A stretch of 31,736 nucleotides of DNA from UBA2272 sp034368805 (GCA_034368805.1 JAXMLJ010000097.1:1-31736); one strand, 5' to 3'. Counted from the stretch's first letter, positions 15,546-24,051 are shown. Numbers and translations: made by a program. The notes: a model not told the origin generated them from the letters alone.

Positions 15546-16123
15546 GCGCCACCTCCGAGCCGCCTGAGCGCGTACTTCAGGAGCGCCTGGGCCTCGTCCG
15601 GGCCGTCATAGCCCTTGAGTGCCACGGCCACCTCGGCGGCACTGAATCCCATCGAAGCGAGTGCGTCGGATGCCTCGGCTCCGGCACTTCCCGACACCGC
15701 GACCCGCGGACCGAGCCCCGGCGCGCCGACCTTGTCCTTGAGTTCGATGATGAGCCGCTGCGCCGTCTTCTTCCCGATTCCCGGCACCGTGGCGATGAGT
15801 GTGTCGTCCTCGCGGGCGATCGCCTCCACGAGCGCCGCGGGCGCGAGCGCCGAGAGGGCCGAGAGGGCTACTTTGGGTCCCACGCCGGAGACCGTGATGA
15901 GCTTCTCGAACAGATCCTGCTCCTCGGTGCTCTCGAATCCGAACAGCGTGAGCTCGTCCTCACGCACGTGCAGGTAGGTCAACACGGTCACTTCATCTCC
16001 CGCAGCGGGAAGATGCGCGAGCGAACGCGTCGACATGAACAGTCTCAGACCGATGCCGCCAACCTCGATGACGCAGGAACCTGCCGTCCTGGCAGCCACG
16101 CGGCCGGTCACGTGAGCGATCAT
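15542..16123 (-). CDS. ruvA: Holliday junction DNA-binding protein RuvA
   Basis: RuvA binds four-way junctions as a tetramer and recruits RuvB. The 193-residue protein has the N-terminal OB-fold (residues 1-62, ending LTLFGF), two helix-hairpin-helix motifs (ITVSGVGPKVALSALS and IATVPGIGKKTAQRLI), a flexible linker and the C-terminal RuvB-binding three-helix domain starting about 150. The start overlaps the ruvC stop by four bases (ATGA) and the stop overlaps ruvB, giving a tightly coupled operon. Confidence 0.97.
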   Translation of the reverse strand: MIAHVTGRVAARTAGSCVIEVGGIGLRLFMSTRSLAHLPAAGDEVTVLTYLHVREDELTLFGFESTEEQDLFEKLITVSGVGPKVALSALSALAPAALVEAIAREDDTLIATVPGIGKKTAQRLIIELKDKVGAPGLGPRVAVSGSAGAEASDALASMGFSAAEVAVALKGYDGPDEAQALLKYALRRLGGGA

Positions 16124-16611
16124 CGACGACCACCGCCAACCGCCGGGGAGGTGCGCATGTTGACGTGACAGATCGCGGCCGCTAAGGCGTCGGCGGCGTG
16201 ATCGGGATGCGGCTCGGCGGACAGGCCGAGGATCGCCTTCACCATGTACTGGACCTGACGCTTCTCGGCGCCGCCGGTTCCGACGACCGCGAGCTTGATC
16301 TCTCCGGGACCGTACTCGCCCACCCTGAGCGCGGCCGCGGCCAGCAGCGCGACGCCCCGGGCCTGCCCGGTCGCAAACGCGGTCTTGGCGTTGTTGGAGA
16401 AGTAGACGCTCTCCACGGCCGCCTCGGACGGCCGGTAACGCTCGATGACCTCGGTGATGCCGCTGTGGATGCTTGAAAGACGCTCAGCGGTCGGGATGTC
16501 GGCGCCAGTGGCAATGCACCCGTATGCGAGGCACCGCATCCGGCTACCCTGCTGCTCGATCACGCCCCACCCCGTGTTCTTCAGACCCGGGTCGATGCCG
16601 AGAACGATCAC
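16120..16611 (-). CDS. ruvC: Holliday junction resolvase RuvC
   Basis: RuvC cuts Holliday junctions symmetrically. From GTG 16611 it has 163 residues, starting MIVLGIDPG. The metal-binding carboxylates are D7, E67 (in AVESVYF) and D141 (in HAADALA), with H138 in the place of the second C-terminal acidic residue, as in Thermus RuvC. GGAG lies five bases before the GTG, so I prefer it over the TTG at 16632, which would add seven residues. First gene of the ruvC-ruvA-ruvB unit, with a promoter in the gap after yebC. Confidence 0.96.
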   Translation of the reverse strand: MIVLGIDPGLKNTGWGVIEQQGSRMRCLAYGCIATGADIPTAERLSSIHSGITEVIERYRPSEAAVESVYFSNNAKTAFATGQARGVALLAAAALRVGEYGPGEIKLAVVGTGGAEKRQVQYMVKAILGLSAEPHPDHAADALAAAICHVNMRTSPAVGGGRR

Positions 16612-16646
16612 GCAGGCTCCCACCGCCGACAATCGAACGTATGTTC

Positions 16647-16675
16647 AGGATAGCGCGAGGCCCCGCACGCGTAAA
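16647..16675 (-). promoter_or_regulatory. Promoter of the ruvCAB operon
   Basis: On the minus strand TTTACG (rc of 16670-16675) and TATCCT (rc of 16647-16652) are 17 bases apart, each matching the housekeeping consensus at four of six positions. RNA would start about 29 bases before the ruvC GTG. The -35 lies inside the loop of the hairpin at 16659-16690. Confidence 0.5.
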
Positions 16676-16690
16676 GCGCCACGCGGGGCC
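16659..16690 (-). terminator. Hairpin after yebC
   Basis: GGCCCCGC at 16659-16666 and GCGGGGCC at 16683-16690 are inverse complements around a 16-base loop, 25 bases past the yebC stop. There is no U-tract. It may end or weaken readthrough from pdxST-yebC into ruvC. Confidence 0.4.
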
Positions 16691-16715
16691 CGTGTGCGGT
16701 TCGTCACCGCCCGCG

Positions 16716-17474
16716 CTACTCGTCGAGCGCCGCTGCGATCTCGTCGGTCAGCTCCATGGTGTGGTACACGGTCTGGATGTCGTCGAGCTCCTCGAGCCTG
16801 TCGACCAGGCGAAGTACCTTCTTGGCGTCCTCGACCGACACGGTCGTGGCGTTCACCGGCTCCATCACCAGTTCAGCGCCCTTGACGGGGAGACCCGCCT
16901 CCTCGAGCGCGGCCTTGACGGCCATCATGTCGGACGGCGCGGTGTAGACCACGAATCCCTCGTCCAAGGTCTCCATGTCCTCCCCGCCCGCATCGGCCAC
17001 GAGCAGCATGATCTCGTCCTCGTCGGGCGCGCCCACACCGGCGATCGCGATCTCACCCTTGCGCTCGAACTGGAAAGCCACGGACCCGGTCGCGCCGAGG
17101 TTGCCGCCCGCCCGCGTGAAGGCCACCCTCACATCGGCAGCCGTGCGGTTCCGGTTGTCCGTGAGCGCCTCGAGGTAGAGCGCGACGCCTGCCGGTCCGT
17201 ACCCCTCGTAGACGACCTCCTCGTACGCCGCCTCATCCGCGCCGGCGCCGAACGCCTTCTTGATGGCGACGTCGATCTTATCCTTCGGCAAGGAGTACGA
17301 CTTCGCTTTGGCGATCGCCGCCGCGAGCGAGGCGTTGTTCTCCGGGTTCGGGTCGCCGCCCGTCTTGGCCGCCACGGTGATTATGCGCGTCAGTTTCGAG
17401 AACAGCGCGCTGCGCTTGGCGTCGACCGCCGCTTTGCGATGCTTCGTGGTCGCCCACTTGGAGTGTCCGGACAT
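16716..17474 (-). CDS. yebC: YebC/PmpR/TACO1-family protein
   Basis: The family comprises proteins reported either as transcriptional regulators or as translation factors that help ribosomes through difficult sequences such as polyproline. The 252-residue protein is full length, beginning with the invariant MSGHSKWATTKHRK and containing the domain 2 motif YEGYGPAGVALYLEALTDNRNRT and the C-terminal domain ending near LDE. The neighbouring ruvC matches the widespread yebC-ruvCAB order. GAAGGG precedes the ATG and the pdxT stop is 14 bases upstream, so it probably belongs to the pdxS-pdxT transcript. Confidence 0.96.
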   Translation of the reverse strand: MSGHSKWATTKHRKAAVDAKRSALFSKLTRIITVAAKTGGDPNPENNASLAAAIAKAKSYSLPKDKIDVAIKKAFGAGADEAAYEEVVYEGYGPAGVALYLEALTDNRNRTAADVRVAFTRAGGNLGATGSVAFQFERKGEIAIAGVGAPDEDEIMLLVADAGGEDMETLDEGFVVYTAPSDMMAVKAALEEAGLPVKGAELVMEPVNATTVSVEDAKKVLRLVDRLEELDDIQTVYHTMELTDEIAAALDE

Positions 17475-17488
17475 GTCGCGGTTCCCTT

Positions 17489-18067
17489 CTAACGTGCGCC
17501 GACGACGCGGTCGAGGAAGTACCGGTGCACACGCGGGTCACCGGTCAGCTCGGGGTGGAAGGTGGTGGCCAGAAGATCGCCCTCGCGCGCCGCCACGATA
17601 AGGCCGCCATGACGCGCCAGCACCTCGGCATCCTCACTCACGGATTCGATGAGCGGCGCCCGGATGAAAACGCCACGAAACGGCTCGCCCAGGTGAGCGA
17701 CATCGAGGTCGGCCTCGAACGAGTCCACCTGCCGGCCGTACGCGTTTCGGCGAACGACGCTGTGCATGAGGCCGAGCGGCTCCTAATCGCTGGCGGCATC
17801 CACGATATCGCTCGCGATGAGTATCGCGCCCGCACACGTGCCCCAGACGGCCATCCCGTCGGTGTGACGGGCACGGACAGCCTCGTAGAAGCCGTAGGTG
17901 CGCATGAGTTTGGCGATCGCAGTGGACTCGCCGCCCGGGATCACCAGGCCGTCCACATCGTCGAGCTGAGCGGGTAGCCGCACGGCCCGAACCGAGGCGC
18001 CGAGCGCTTCGAAGGCGAGGATGTGCTCGCGAAACGCGCCCTGCAGCGCGAGGACGCCGACGCGCAC
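17489..18067 (-). pseudogene. pdxT: PdxT glutaminase subunit of PLP synthase, interrupted by an in-frame TAG
   Basis: PdxT releases ammonia from glutamine and channels it to PdxS to make pyridoxal phosphate. Two segments in the same frame together give a complete PdxT of about 192 residues. 18067-17786 encodes MRVGVLALQGAFREH, the PGGEST motif and the nucleophile C78 in GTCAG. 17782-17489 encodes NAYGRQVDSFEAD, RAPL and the H171-x-E173 pair of the triad. They are separated by a single TAG at 17785-17783, with no insertion or deletion. The stop falls in a loop that is variable in the family, just before the conserved PLGLM segment, so one point change such as CAG to TAG explains it. The second half has an ATG at 17767 with a distant AGGAG, so two separate peptides are possible. 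It starts with GTG two bases after pdxS. Confidence 0.88.
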
Positions 18068-18069
18068 GT

Positions 18070-18963
<894 letters not shown>

Positions 18964-19032
18964 GGGATCCGATCGCTCCTCGGGATAGCGGGGACGGCGG
19001 AGCCATTCGTCCGCCGAACCAGTGACCTAGAG

Positions 19033-19061
19033 ATTCTACCCGCGCCCGCGGGTACGGACAA
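19033..19061 (-). promoter_or_regulatory. pdxS promoter with a palindrome in the spacer
   Basis: On the minus strand TTGTCC (rc of 19056-19061) and TAGAAT (rc of 19033-19038) are exactly 17 bases apart. Between them, overlapping the -10 by two bases, TACCCGC (19037-19043) and GCGGGTA (19048-19054) form a perfect 7-bp inverted repeat with a 4-base centre. It could be a repressor operator, or a hairpin in the RNA of the preceding DUF3048 gene. The predicted leader before pdxS is about 63 bases. Confidence 0.5.
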
Positions 19062-19076
19062 CCGGCACGGGCGTGT

Positions 19077-20120
19077 CTACTGCATGGTGATGTTGACGTC
19101 GGTGGCAACGACCTGGTACCAGGTGTTGCCCGGGCCCAGCTTGACCTGCGTGCCGTCGGCAGCTTTGAACACCGGGGGAGCGTCTTTCGTGGCCTCCCAC
19201 GTACCATCGAAGCGCTGTCCGTCCCTGAACAGCGACATCCTGCCCGAACCGGCAAGCTCGATATCGTAGGTGGCCGATCCCACCTTGTCACGGCTCTGGG
19301 GGATGTAGCGGGCCCAGATGACCACGACGTTGCGCGCCGAGAGCTGCTTTCCCGCCAGTGCGTCGTTGTGAACGTTCCCGTTGTTCCAGCGCAGGTATGC
19401 ACCTGAAGCCTCGTCAAAGCGCCACGTCACCCGGTTCGCCGTTGAGAACGGGATGTCTATCTCGGTCACCTGCTGCCCCTCGGTCACAGCAGGGAGGGAG
19501 CGGTCGAACGCCAGCGGCTTGGGGTCGGCGGTCAGCGACATGTTGCGGCGGCCTGCCTCGGCTCGCGCCTCCTCCAGGTGCAGGTAGAGGTTGTGCGGGG
19601 CGGACCGCTCACGGGAACGGTAGTAGGGCTTGCTCACGCCGGCGTCCTGGCTCAGGTTCTCCAGTCGGGCCCGAGCGACTGCGGCGTCCACCGAGTCGCT
19701 GCCTCCCGAGAAGACGAACAGGGCGCCGTACTGGGGCACGACCGTGATATCGGACAGGCGCGCGCTGCGCACCGGACCGATCGGATCGGGGCTCTGGGAG
19801 TGGAACATCGCGTTGAAGCGGGAGATGCCGCCCTCGGCGATCGTCTCGTAGACCACGTCGGCCTGCTGCAGCCCGGACTGCGGACGCGCGGCGGGCGAGT
19901 TCTCTATCTTGACGGAGACCACGCGCTGAGCGATCGCCTCCTCGGACGGCGCGTCCAGACCCGTGAGTGGCCAGCGCAGGGGTTCCGAGGGCTTCGGCAC
20001 GGTCCGCTCGGCCTCGGCCGAGGGCCAGCCGGGTACGACCTCAGCGGTGGTGGAGCAGCCCGCCACGACTCCTACAAGGAGCACGGCGATGGCGGCGATA
20101 GCGGTGCGGACGTGGATCAT
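19077..20120 (-). CDS. DUF3048 (YerB-type) lipoprotein
   Basis: The 347-residue protein starts with a lipoprotein signal: basic start, hydrophobic run and the lipobox VVAGC with C22 as the lipid-bearing cysteine. The mature protein matches the DUF3048 family of Gram-positive surface lipoproteins: VSVKIENSPAARPQSGLQQADVVYE at about 68-92, FNAMFHSQ, GPVRSAR, and a C-terminal half with HNDA and a final GNTWYQVVATD segment. The molecular function of the family is unknown to me; a cell-envelope role is assumed from its location. AAGGAGG precedes the ATG and a strong promoter lies upstream. Lgt, which lipidates such proteins, is encoded about 360 bases further right. Confidence 0.9.
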   Translation of the reverse strand: MIHVRTAIAAIAVLLVGVVAGCSTTAEVVPGWPSAEAERTVPKPSEPLRWPLTGLDAPSEEAIAQRVVSVKIENSPAARPQSGLQQADVVYETIAEGGISRFNAMFHSQSPDPIGPVRSARLSDITVVPQYGALFVFSGGSDSVDAAVARARLENLSQDAGVSKPYYRSRERSAPHNLYLHLEEARAEAGRRNMSLTADPKPLAFDRSLPAVTEGQQVTEIDIPFSTANRVTWRFDEASGAYLRWNNGNVHNDALAGKQLSARNVVVIWARYIPQSRDKVGSATYDIELAGSGRMSLFRDGQRFDGTWEATKDAPPVFKAADGTQVKLGPGNTWYQVVATDVNITMQ

Positions 20121-20147
20121 TGGTGTGTCCTCCTTCGGTCCCCGACA

Positions 20148-20176
20148 AGGATAGGGACGGACGCCAGGGGGGTCAA
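20148..20176 (-). promoter_or_regulatory. Promoter of the DUF3048 lipoprotein gene
   Basis: On the minus strand TTGACC (rc of 20171-20176) and TATCCT (rc of 20148-20153) are 17 bases apart, a good housekeeping-type match (five and four of six). RNA would begin about 20 bases before the ATG and include the AAGGAGG site. Confidence 0.6.
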
Positions 20177-20201
20177 TGCGCGGGCGTGGACCGTCGACAA
20201 G

Positions 20202-20232
20202 CCGACAGGAACGTCCGAACAGCGGCTACAAT
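20202..20232 (+). promoter_or_regulatory. Promoter of the 70-residue Cys-rich protein
   Basis: TACAAT at 20227-20232 is a strong -10. CCGACA at 20202-20207 is a possible -35, with a slightly long spacer of 19. The expected RNA start is about 15 bases before GTG 20255, with GGAGG in between. Confidence 0.45.
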
Positions 20233-20254
20233 AGGGGCGGATACGGAGGCCCGC

Positions 20255-20467
20255 GTGACGTGCACGCTCCTACATGTGGTAGAGACGCAGGACCAGCGAC
20301 CGTACGACGACCCTGACGTGAAGGATGTCGTCGGAGCGATGCCGCAGTTCTATTGCGCCTACTGCAACCCGATCAAGCGGTTGCGACCCGGAGAGGCGAT
20401 GAAGTGCCTCACGCGCAACGAGCCGTGTTGGATGCCGGCCGACCGGATCTGCGCCGATCGGGCGTGA
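20255..20467 (+). CDS. Small Cys-rich protein of unknown function (70 aa)
   Basis: From GTG 20255, with GGAGG spaced six bases upstream, the product has 70 residues. It contains six cysteines: C3, the pair C34-x2-C37 in FYCAYC, C51, C58 and C66. The C34, C37, C51 and C58 set could bind one zinc or an iron-sulfur cluster. There is no signal peptide and no membrane segment. The longer frame to 20120 lacks a ribosome binding site and crosses the promoter. It is a single gene between the divergent DUF3048 lipoprotein and the convergent lgt. I do not recognise a family. The strong -10 and SD support expression. Confidence 0.65.
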   Translation: MTCTLLHVVETQDQRPYDDPDVKDVVGAMPQFYCAYCNPIKRLRPGEAMKCLTRNEPCWMPADRICADRA

Positions 20468-20477
20468 GACCGCCCGG

Positions 20478-21293
20478 TCAGGCATCCGCATCCTCGGGCC
20501 GACCCTCGGCCCCCGCCCGCATCGCACGCCACACGAGCCATCCGCCGAGCAGAACCATCGGCACACTCAGCAGCTGGCCCATGGTGAACGAGCCGGCGAT
20601 GAAGCCCAACTGCACGTCCGGCTCGCGGAACAACTCGGCGACGATGCGGAACACACCGTAAAGTGCGAGCAGCGTCCCGATCATGAAGCCATCACCGCGC
20701 TTCTTGCGCGAGAGCACGAAGAGCACGGCGAACAGCACGAGTCCCTCGAGTCCCGCCTCGTACAGTTGTGAGGGGTGCCTCGGCGCGCCCCCCGGAGCGG
20801 ACGGGAAGACCACGCCCCATGGCGCATCGGTCACCCGACCCCACAACTCGCCGTTGATGAAGTTGGCGACGCGGCCGAAGAAGAGCCCCGCGGGCGCACC
20901 GACCGAGCCGAGGTCATACAGGCGCAGAAGCGCGATGCCCTTACGGCGCGCGATGAAGACCCCGGCCAGCATGATGCCCACCAGCCCGCCATGAAACGAC
21001 ATGCCGCCGTCCCAGAACGCGAAGATCGAGGCCGGGTCACGCCAGTAGCCTCCGACGCCGTAGAAGAGAACGTAGCCAAGACGCGCGCCGGAAACGAGTC
21101 CGATCACGCCCGCCAGGACGGTGTCCAGCAGGTCGTCATCGGTCAGCCCGACGGCCCATCGCCGGTTGAGGGAGCGGAACACGAGCGCGGCCACGACGAA
21201 GCCTGCGACGTAGGCCAGACCGTACCATCGGACCTCGAACGGTCCGAGCGCAAAGGCCACAGGGTCGATCGCCGGAAACGCCAGAGCGGCCAT
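20478..21293 (-). CDS. lgt: Prolipoprotein diacylglyceryl transferase Lgt
   Basis: Lgt attaches diacylglycerol to the lipobox cysteine of prolipoproteins. The 271-residue membrane protein has about seven spans, the WYGLAY segment at 23-28, H101 in MSFHGG, the Lgt signature GRVANFINGELWGR at 140-153 (R141, N144), and HPSQLYEA at 173-180. ATG 21293 shares a base with the htpX stop (TGATG arrangement), so I prefer it to the longer open frame to 21674, which is antisense-like sequence inside htpX. Coupled to htpX and lemA. Confidence 0.95.
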   Translation of the reverse strand: MAALAFPAIDPVAFALGPFEVRWYGLAYVAGFVVAALVFRSLNRRWAVGLTDDDLLDTVLAGVIGLVSGARLGYVLFYGVGGYWRDPASIFAFWDGGMSFHGGLVGIMLAGVFIARRKGIALLRLYDLGSVGAPAGLFFGRVANFINGELWGRVTDAPWGVVFPSAPGGAPRHPSQLYEAGLEGLVLFAVLFVLSRKKRGDGFMIGTLLALYGVFRIVAELFREPDVQLGFIAGSFTMGQLLSVPMVLLGGWLVWRAMRAGAEGRPEDADA

Positions 21294-22180
21294 CACATGG
21301 CCTCGAGCAGGGCGACGCGCTCCTCGATGGGCGGATGCGTGTTGAACAGCGCGTTCATGCCGCTGCGCCGATGCTTCAGCGGGTTGGCGATGTACAGCGA
21401 CTCGGTGGCCTTGTTCGCACTCCGCAACTCGTGCGGATCGGCCGATATCTTCCGCAGCGCGCCCGCAAGACCCGGCGGGTAGCGCGTCAGGAGTGCCGCG
21501 CTCGCATCGGCGAGGAACTCGCGCCTGCGCGAGATAGCCATCTGGATGAGCACCGCGACCAGTGGCGCGAGCAGAGCCAGCACGATCGCCACCACCATCA
21601 TGATCGCGCCGAACTGGCCATTCTCGCTGCTGCGCCGTCTGCCGCCGCCCCACCAGAAGCTGCGCAGCATCCACTCGGAGACAAGCGTGACCGAACCAGC
21701 CAGCACGGCGGCGAGCGTCTGCACGAGCGTGTCGTAGTTCTTGATATGCGAGAGTTCGTGCGCGATCACGCCCTCAAGCTCTTGCCGACTCATCATCTGG
21801 ACGAGGCCGGTAGTGACCGCCACCGCCCCGTGCTCGGGGTTGCGCCCTGTGGCGAACGCGTTGGGTGCGGGGTCGTCGATCACGTAGGCCTTGGGCACCG
21901 GTAGACCGGCAGCGATCGCCAGCCCCTCGATCGTGTTGACAAGGTATGGCTCGATGTCCCGGTCGACCGGACGCGCCCGGCTGATCGAGAGCACGATCTT
22001 GTCCGAGTACCAGTACGAGCCCCAGGCCATCACGAACGCCACGGCGAGCGCGGCAACCAGACCGAGGTAGCCCCACTCGGTGGCCTGCCCGAACACGTAG
22101 CCGATGAGCGCGACGAGGAGCACGAACACCACGATGAGTGCCGTGCTCCTCAGCTTGTTGGCGGTTATCTGATCGTACAC
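21293..22180 (-). CDS. htpX: HtpX-type membrane zinc metalloprotease
   Basis: HtpX is a membrane-bound M48 protease that degrades damaged membrane proteins. The 295-residue protein has two N-terminal TM helices (about 13-31 and 36-54), the zinc motif H141-E-L-S-H145 and the third ligand E221 in RREFLADA. Two more hydrophobic segments lie at about 153-170 and 192-214. It begins with GTG 22180, four bases after the lemA stop. The lemA-htpX pairing is common in bacteria and implies a shared role in membrane quality control. Confidence 0.95.
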   Translation of the reverse strand: MYDQITANKLRSTALIVVFVLLVALIGYVFGQATEWGYLGLVAALAVAFVMAWGSYWYSDKIVLSISRARPVDRDIEPYLVNTIEGLAIAAGLPVPKAYVIDDPAPNAFATGRNPEHGAVAVTTGLVQMMSRQELEGVIAHELSHIKNYDTLVQTLAAVLAGSVTLVSEWMLRSFWWGGGRRRSSENGQFGAIMMVVAIVLALLAPLVAVLIQMAISRRREFLADASAALLTRYPPGLAGALRKISADPHELRSANKATESLYIANPLKHRRSGMNALFNTHPPIEERVALLEAM

Positions 22181-22184
22181 GGCG

Positions 22185-22748
22185 TCAGAACTGGACCTTG
22201 ACCGGCTCGGCGGCAGCCTCTTCGATCTCGAAGTAGTCTCGCTGCGTGAATCCGAACATCCCCGCGAGGATGTTGGACGGGAACGTCTGGGTCGCCGTGT
22301 TGTAGCTCATGACCGAGTCGTTGTAGAACTGCCGCGCGTAGGCGATCTTCGATTCCGTACCCGAGAGCTCCTCCTGGAGCATCATGAAGTTCTGGTTCGC
22401 CTTGAGATCCGGGTACGCCTCGGCGACCGCGAACAGACTCTTCAGCGTCGAACTGAGCATGTTCTCGGCCTCGCTGTGCTCGGCCACGGTCTCGGCGCCC
22501 ATTGCCGCGGTGCGCGCGGCAGTGACGGCCTCGAACGCCTCGCGCTCGTGAGCGGCGTACGCCTTGACGGTCTCAACGAGGTTGGGGATGAGGTCGTAGC
22601 GGCGGCGGAGCTGCACGTCGATCTGCGACCATGCGTTGTCGACGCGGTTGCGGAGCGTGACCAGGCGGTTGTAGATGCCGATGACGGCGGCGGCGATCAC
22701 CACTACCAACAACCCGACCGCGCCTATGCAGGGAAGGATCCAGCCCAT
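22185..22748 (-). CDS. lemA: LemA family protein
   Basis: LemA proteins are small membrane-anchored helical proteins, often next to htpX. The 187-residue product has one N-terminal TM helix (about 4-25), then the family core IYNRLVTLRNRVDNAWSQIDVQLRRRYDLIPNLVETVK and a C-terminal IAYARQFYNDSVMSYNT motif followed by FPSNILAG. AAGGAGG is well placed before ATG 22748. It heads the lemA-htpX-lgt unit. Biochemical function is not established. Confidence 0.95.
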   Translation of the reverse strand: MGWILPCIGAVGLLVVVIAAAVIGIYNRLVTLRNRVDNAWSQIDVQLRRRYDLIPNLVETVKAYAAHEREAFEAVTAARTAAMGAETVAEHSEAENMLSSTLKSLFAVAEAYPDLKANQNFMMLQEELSGTESKIAYARQFYNDSVMSYNTATQTFPSNILAGMFGFTQRDYFEIEEAAAEPVKVQF

Positions 22749-22895
22749 CGAGTTCCTCCTTCGTGTGCCGCCGGCGTGTGCCGACGTGTGTTCCTACCCA
22801 AGATACCCCAACGCACGAGTTGCCTGCGCCCGTGCGCTACACTCGTTCGGACCGCGTGCGCCAACTCCGTTTGATGCCGACCGCCGAAGGTGCGC

Positions 22896-23579
22896 ATGAT
22901 CCCCATCCGAGATGAGAACCCGACCCGGCGCTTCCCATGGCTGACGATGCTGTTCATCGTCGTCAACGGAGCGGTCTTCGCGTACGAACTGAGTCTGGGA
23001 CCTGTCGCGCTCCAGGAGTTCTGGATGCGCTGGTCGGTCGTTCCCTCGCGCCTCCTGGCCGATCCGTTCTCGCCTGCCGAGATGATCACCCCGGTCACTG
23101 CCATGTTCATGCACGCCGGGTGGGTCCACCTCATCGGCAACATGCTCTACCTGTGGATCTTCGGCAACAACATCGAGGACCGGTTCGGACCGCTCGGCTT
23201 TGGCCTGTTCTACCTGGTGTGCGGGCTGGCCGCTGCCGCCGCACAGACGCTCGCCTCGCCCGAATCGGCCCTGCCGATGCTCGGCGCGAGCGGCGCGGTG
23301 GCCGGTGTGCTCGGTGCCTATCTGCTGCTCTACCCCGGCGCCACGGTGATCACGGTCATCCCGATCTTCATCTTCATCGAGGTGGCGCGCATACCGGCGT
23401 TCCTCGTCATCGGATTCTGGTTCATCCTCCAGCTGGGTAGCGGCCTGGCCTCACTTGGCGCAGCGACAGCGGAGACCGGGGGCGTCGCATGGTTCGCGCA
23501 CATCGGCGGGTTTGTGGCCGGACTCGCTCTCACGGCGCCTGTGGCGATAGCGGGTCGGCGCCGAAGGATCCGCCGTTAG
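22896..23579 (+). CDS. Rhomboid-family intramembrane serine protease
   Basis: The 227-residue polytopic protein starts MIPIRDENPTRRFP, typical of a bacterial rhomboid subgroup. The catalytic dyad is S132 in the GASG motif (130-133) and H202 in AHIGGF. The HxxxxHxxxN motif is present as H73, H78 and N82, with the latter part of the oxyanion region intact. Active enzymes cut substrates within the membrane. ATG 22896 is chosen over GTG 22890 because the purine-rich GAAGG is five bases away and family members start there. Its stop overlaps the stop of the convergent downstream gene by four bases. lemA diverges upstream. Confidence 0.94.
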   Translation: MIPIRDENPTRRFPWLTMLFIVVNGAVFAYELSLGPVALQEFWMRWSVVPSRLLADPFSPAEMITPVTAMFMHAGWVHLIGNMLYLWIFGNNIEDRFGPLGFGLFYLVCGLAAAAAQTLASPESALPMLGASGAVAGVLGAYLLLYPGATVITVIPIFIFIEVARIPAFLVIGFWFILQLGSGLASLGAATAETGGVAWFAHIGGFVAGLALTAPVAIAGRRRRIRR

Positions 23580-23980
23580 GTACCCGGTTTCTCGATCTCG
23601 GCGAGCAGGTCCTCCACACACTCGATCCCGGCAAGCTGCCGACGGAAGTACTCGCAGTAGGGCTCGCCCGCACGCTCGCGCGCCATGCGCTCGTTCGCCT
23701 CGGTCTCGCGATCCTCTACCGAGCGGCCCTGGGCATCACGACTCTCAAGGGAGACAACGGCGTCACGTGCATCGCCCCCGAGTTCCTCTGCATAACGGGC
23801 GAGTTCCATCGCTGCAAGCATGAGGTTGGGCACGTGGAGCGCGGCCCTCAGTGTCGAGCCGCAGTGAGGGCACTCGAACACGACCTCGACTGACTCGGGA
23901 CCCCGGAACACCACCGCCGAGATGTCCTCGAGCCCGAGGTCGATACGCCCGTCCGTCGGACATAGGAGCGTGAACTCCAC
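23576..23980 (-). CDS. Small probable zinc-binding protein (134 aa), CpXC-like
   Basis: From GTG 23980, with GAGGAGG placed eight bases upstream, the product has 134 residues. C7 and the CPHC pair (C37, C40) in a beta-rich N-terminal part look like a degenerate zinc ribbon. The region from about 55 on is helical and highly charged, with many Glu and Arg. The C-terminal residues include CEYFRRQLAGIECVEDLL. There is no membrane segment or signal peptide. I do not recognise a named family; similarity to CpXC-type domains is a guess. The gene is divergent from azlC and convergent with the rhomboid gene, so it is transcribed alone. Confidence 0.72.
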   Translation of the reverse strand: MEFTLLCPTDGRIDLGLEDISAVVFRGPESVEVVFECPHCGSTLRAALHVPNLMLAAMELARYAEELGGDARDAVVSLESRDAQGRSVEDRETEANERMARERAGEPYCEYFRRQLAGIECVEDLLAEIEKPGT

Positions 23981-24008
23981 GTCTCTCGCCTCCTCGACAC
24001 CTGGTGCT

Positions 24009-24014
24009 ATTGTA
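24009..24014 (-). promoter_or_regulatory. -10 box of the 134-residue protein gene
   Basis: TACAAT on the minus strand, about 28 bases before GTG 23980, leaving the GAGGAGG site in the leader and supporting that start. The same GTACAATAG/CTACAATAG element appears before the 70-residue gene and the 8-Cys gene. No clear -35. Confidence 0.4.
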
Positions 24015-24039
24015 CCCCGGATCGTGACGTCGGCTGTGC

Positions 24040-24045
24040 TAGTAT
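24040..24045 (+). promoter_or_regulatory. -10 box of a probable leaderless azlC promoter
   Basis: TAGTAT, then six bases, then ATG 24052. There is no Shine-Dalgarno in between. Same geometry as recJ and tgt. The -35 region is poor. Confidence 0.45.
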
Positions 24046-24051
24046 CGCCGC

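Noticed and set aside
18964..19032. PLP- or TPP-type riboswitch in the pdxS leader
   Set aside because: The predicted leader is only about 63 bases, and I see no conserved aptamer core or terminator/antiterminator pair.
22749..22895. Short GTGTG/CGTGTGCCG direct repeats between lemA and the rhomboid gene
   Set aside because: Only two to three imperfect copies with no consistent spacing. No array, integration site or mobile element. Candidate -10 boxes (TACACT plus, TATCTT minus) are too weak to call.
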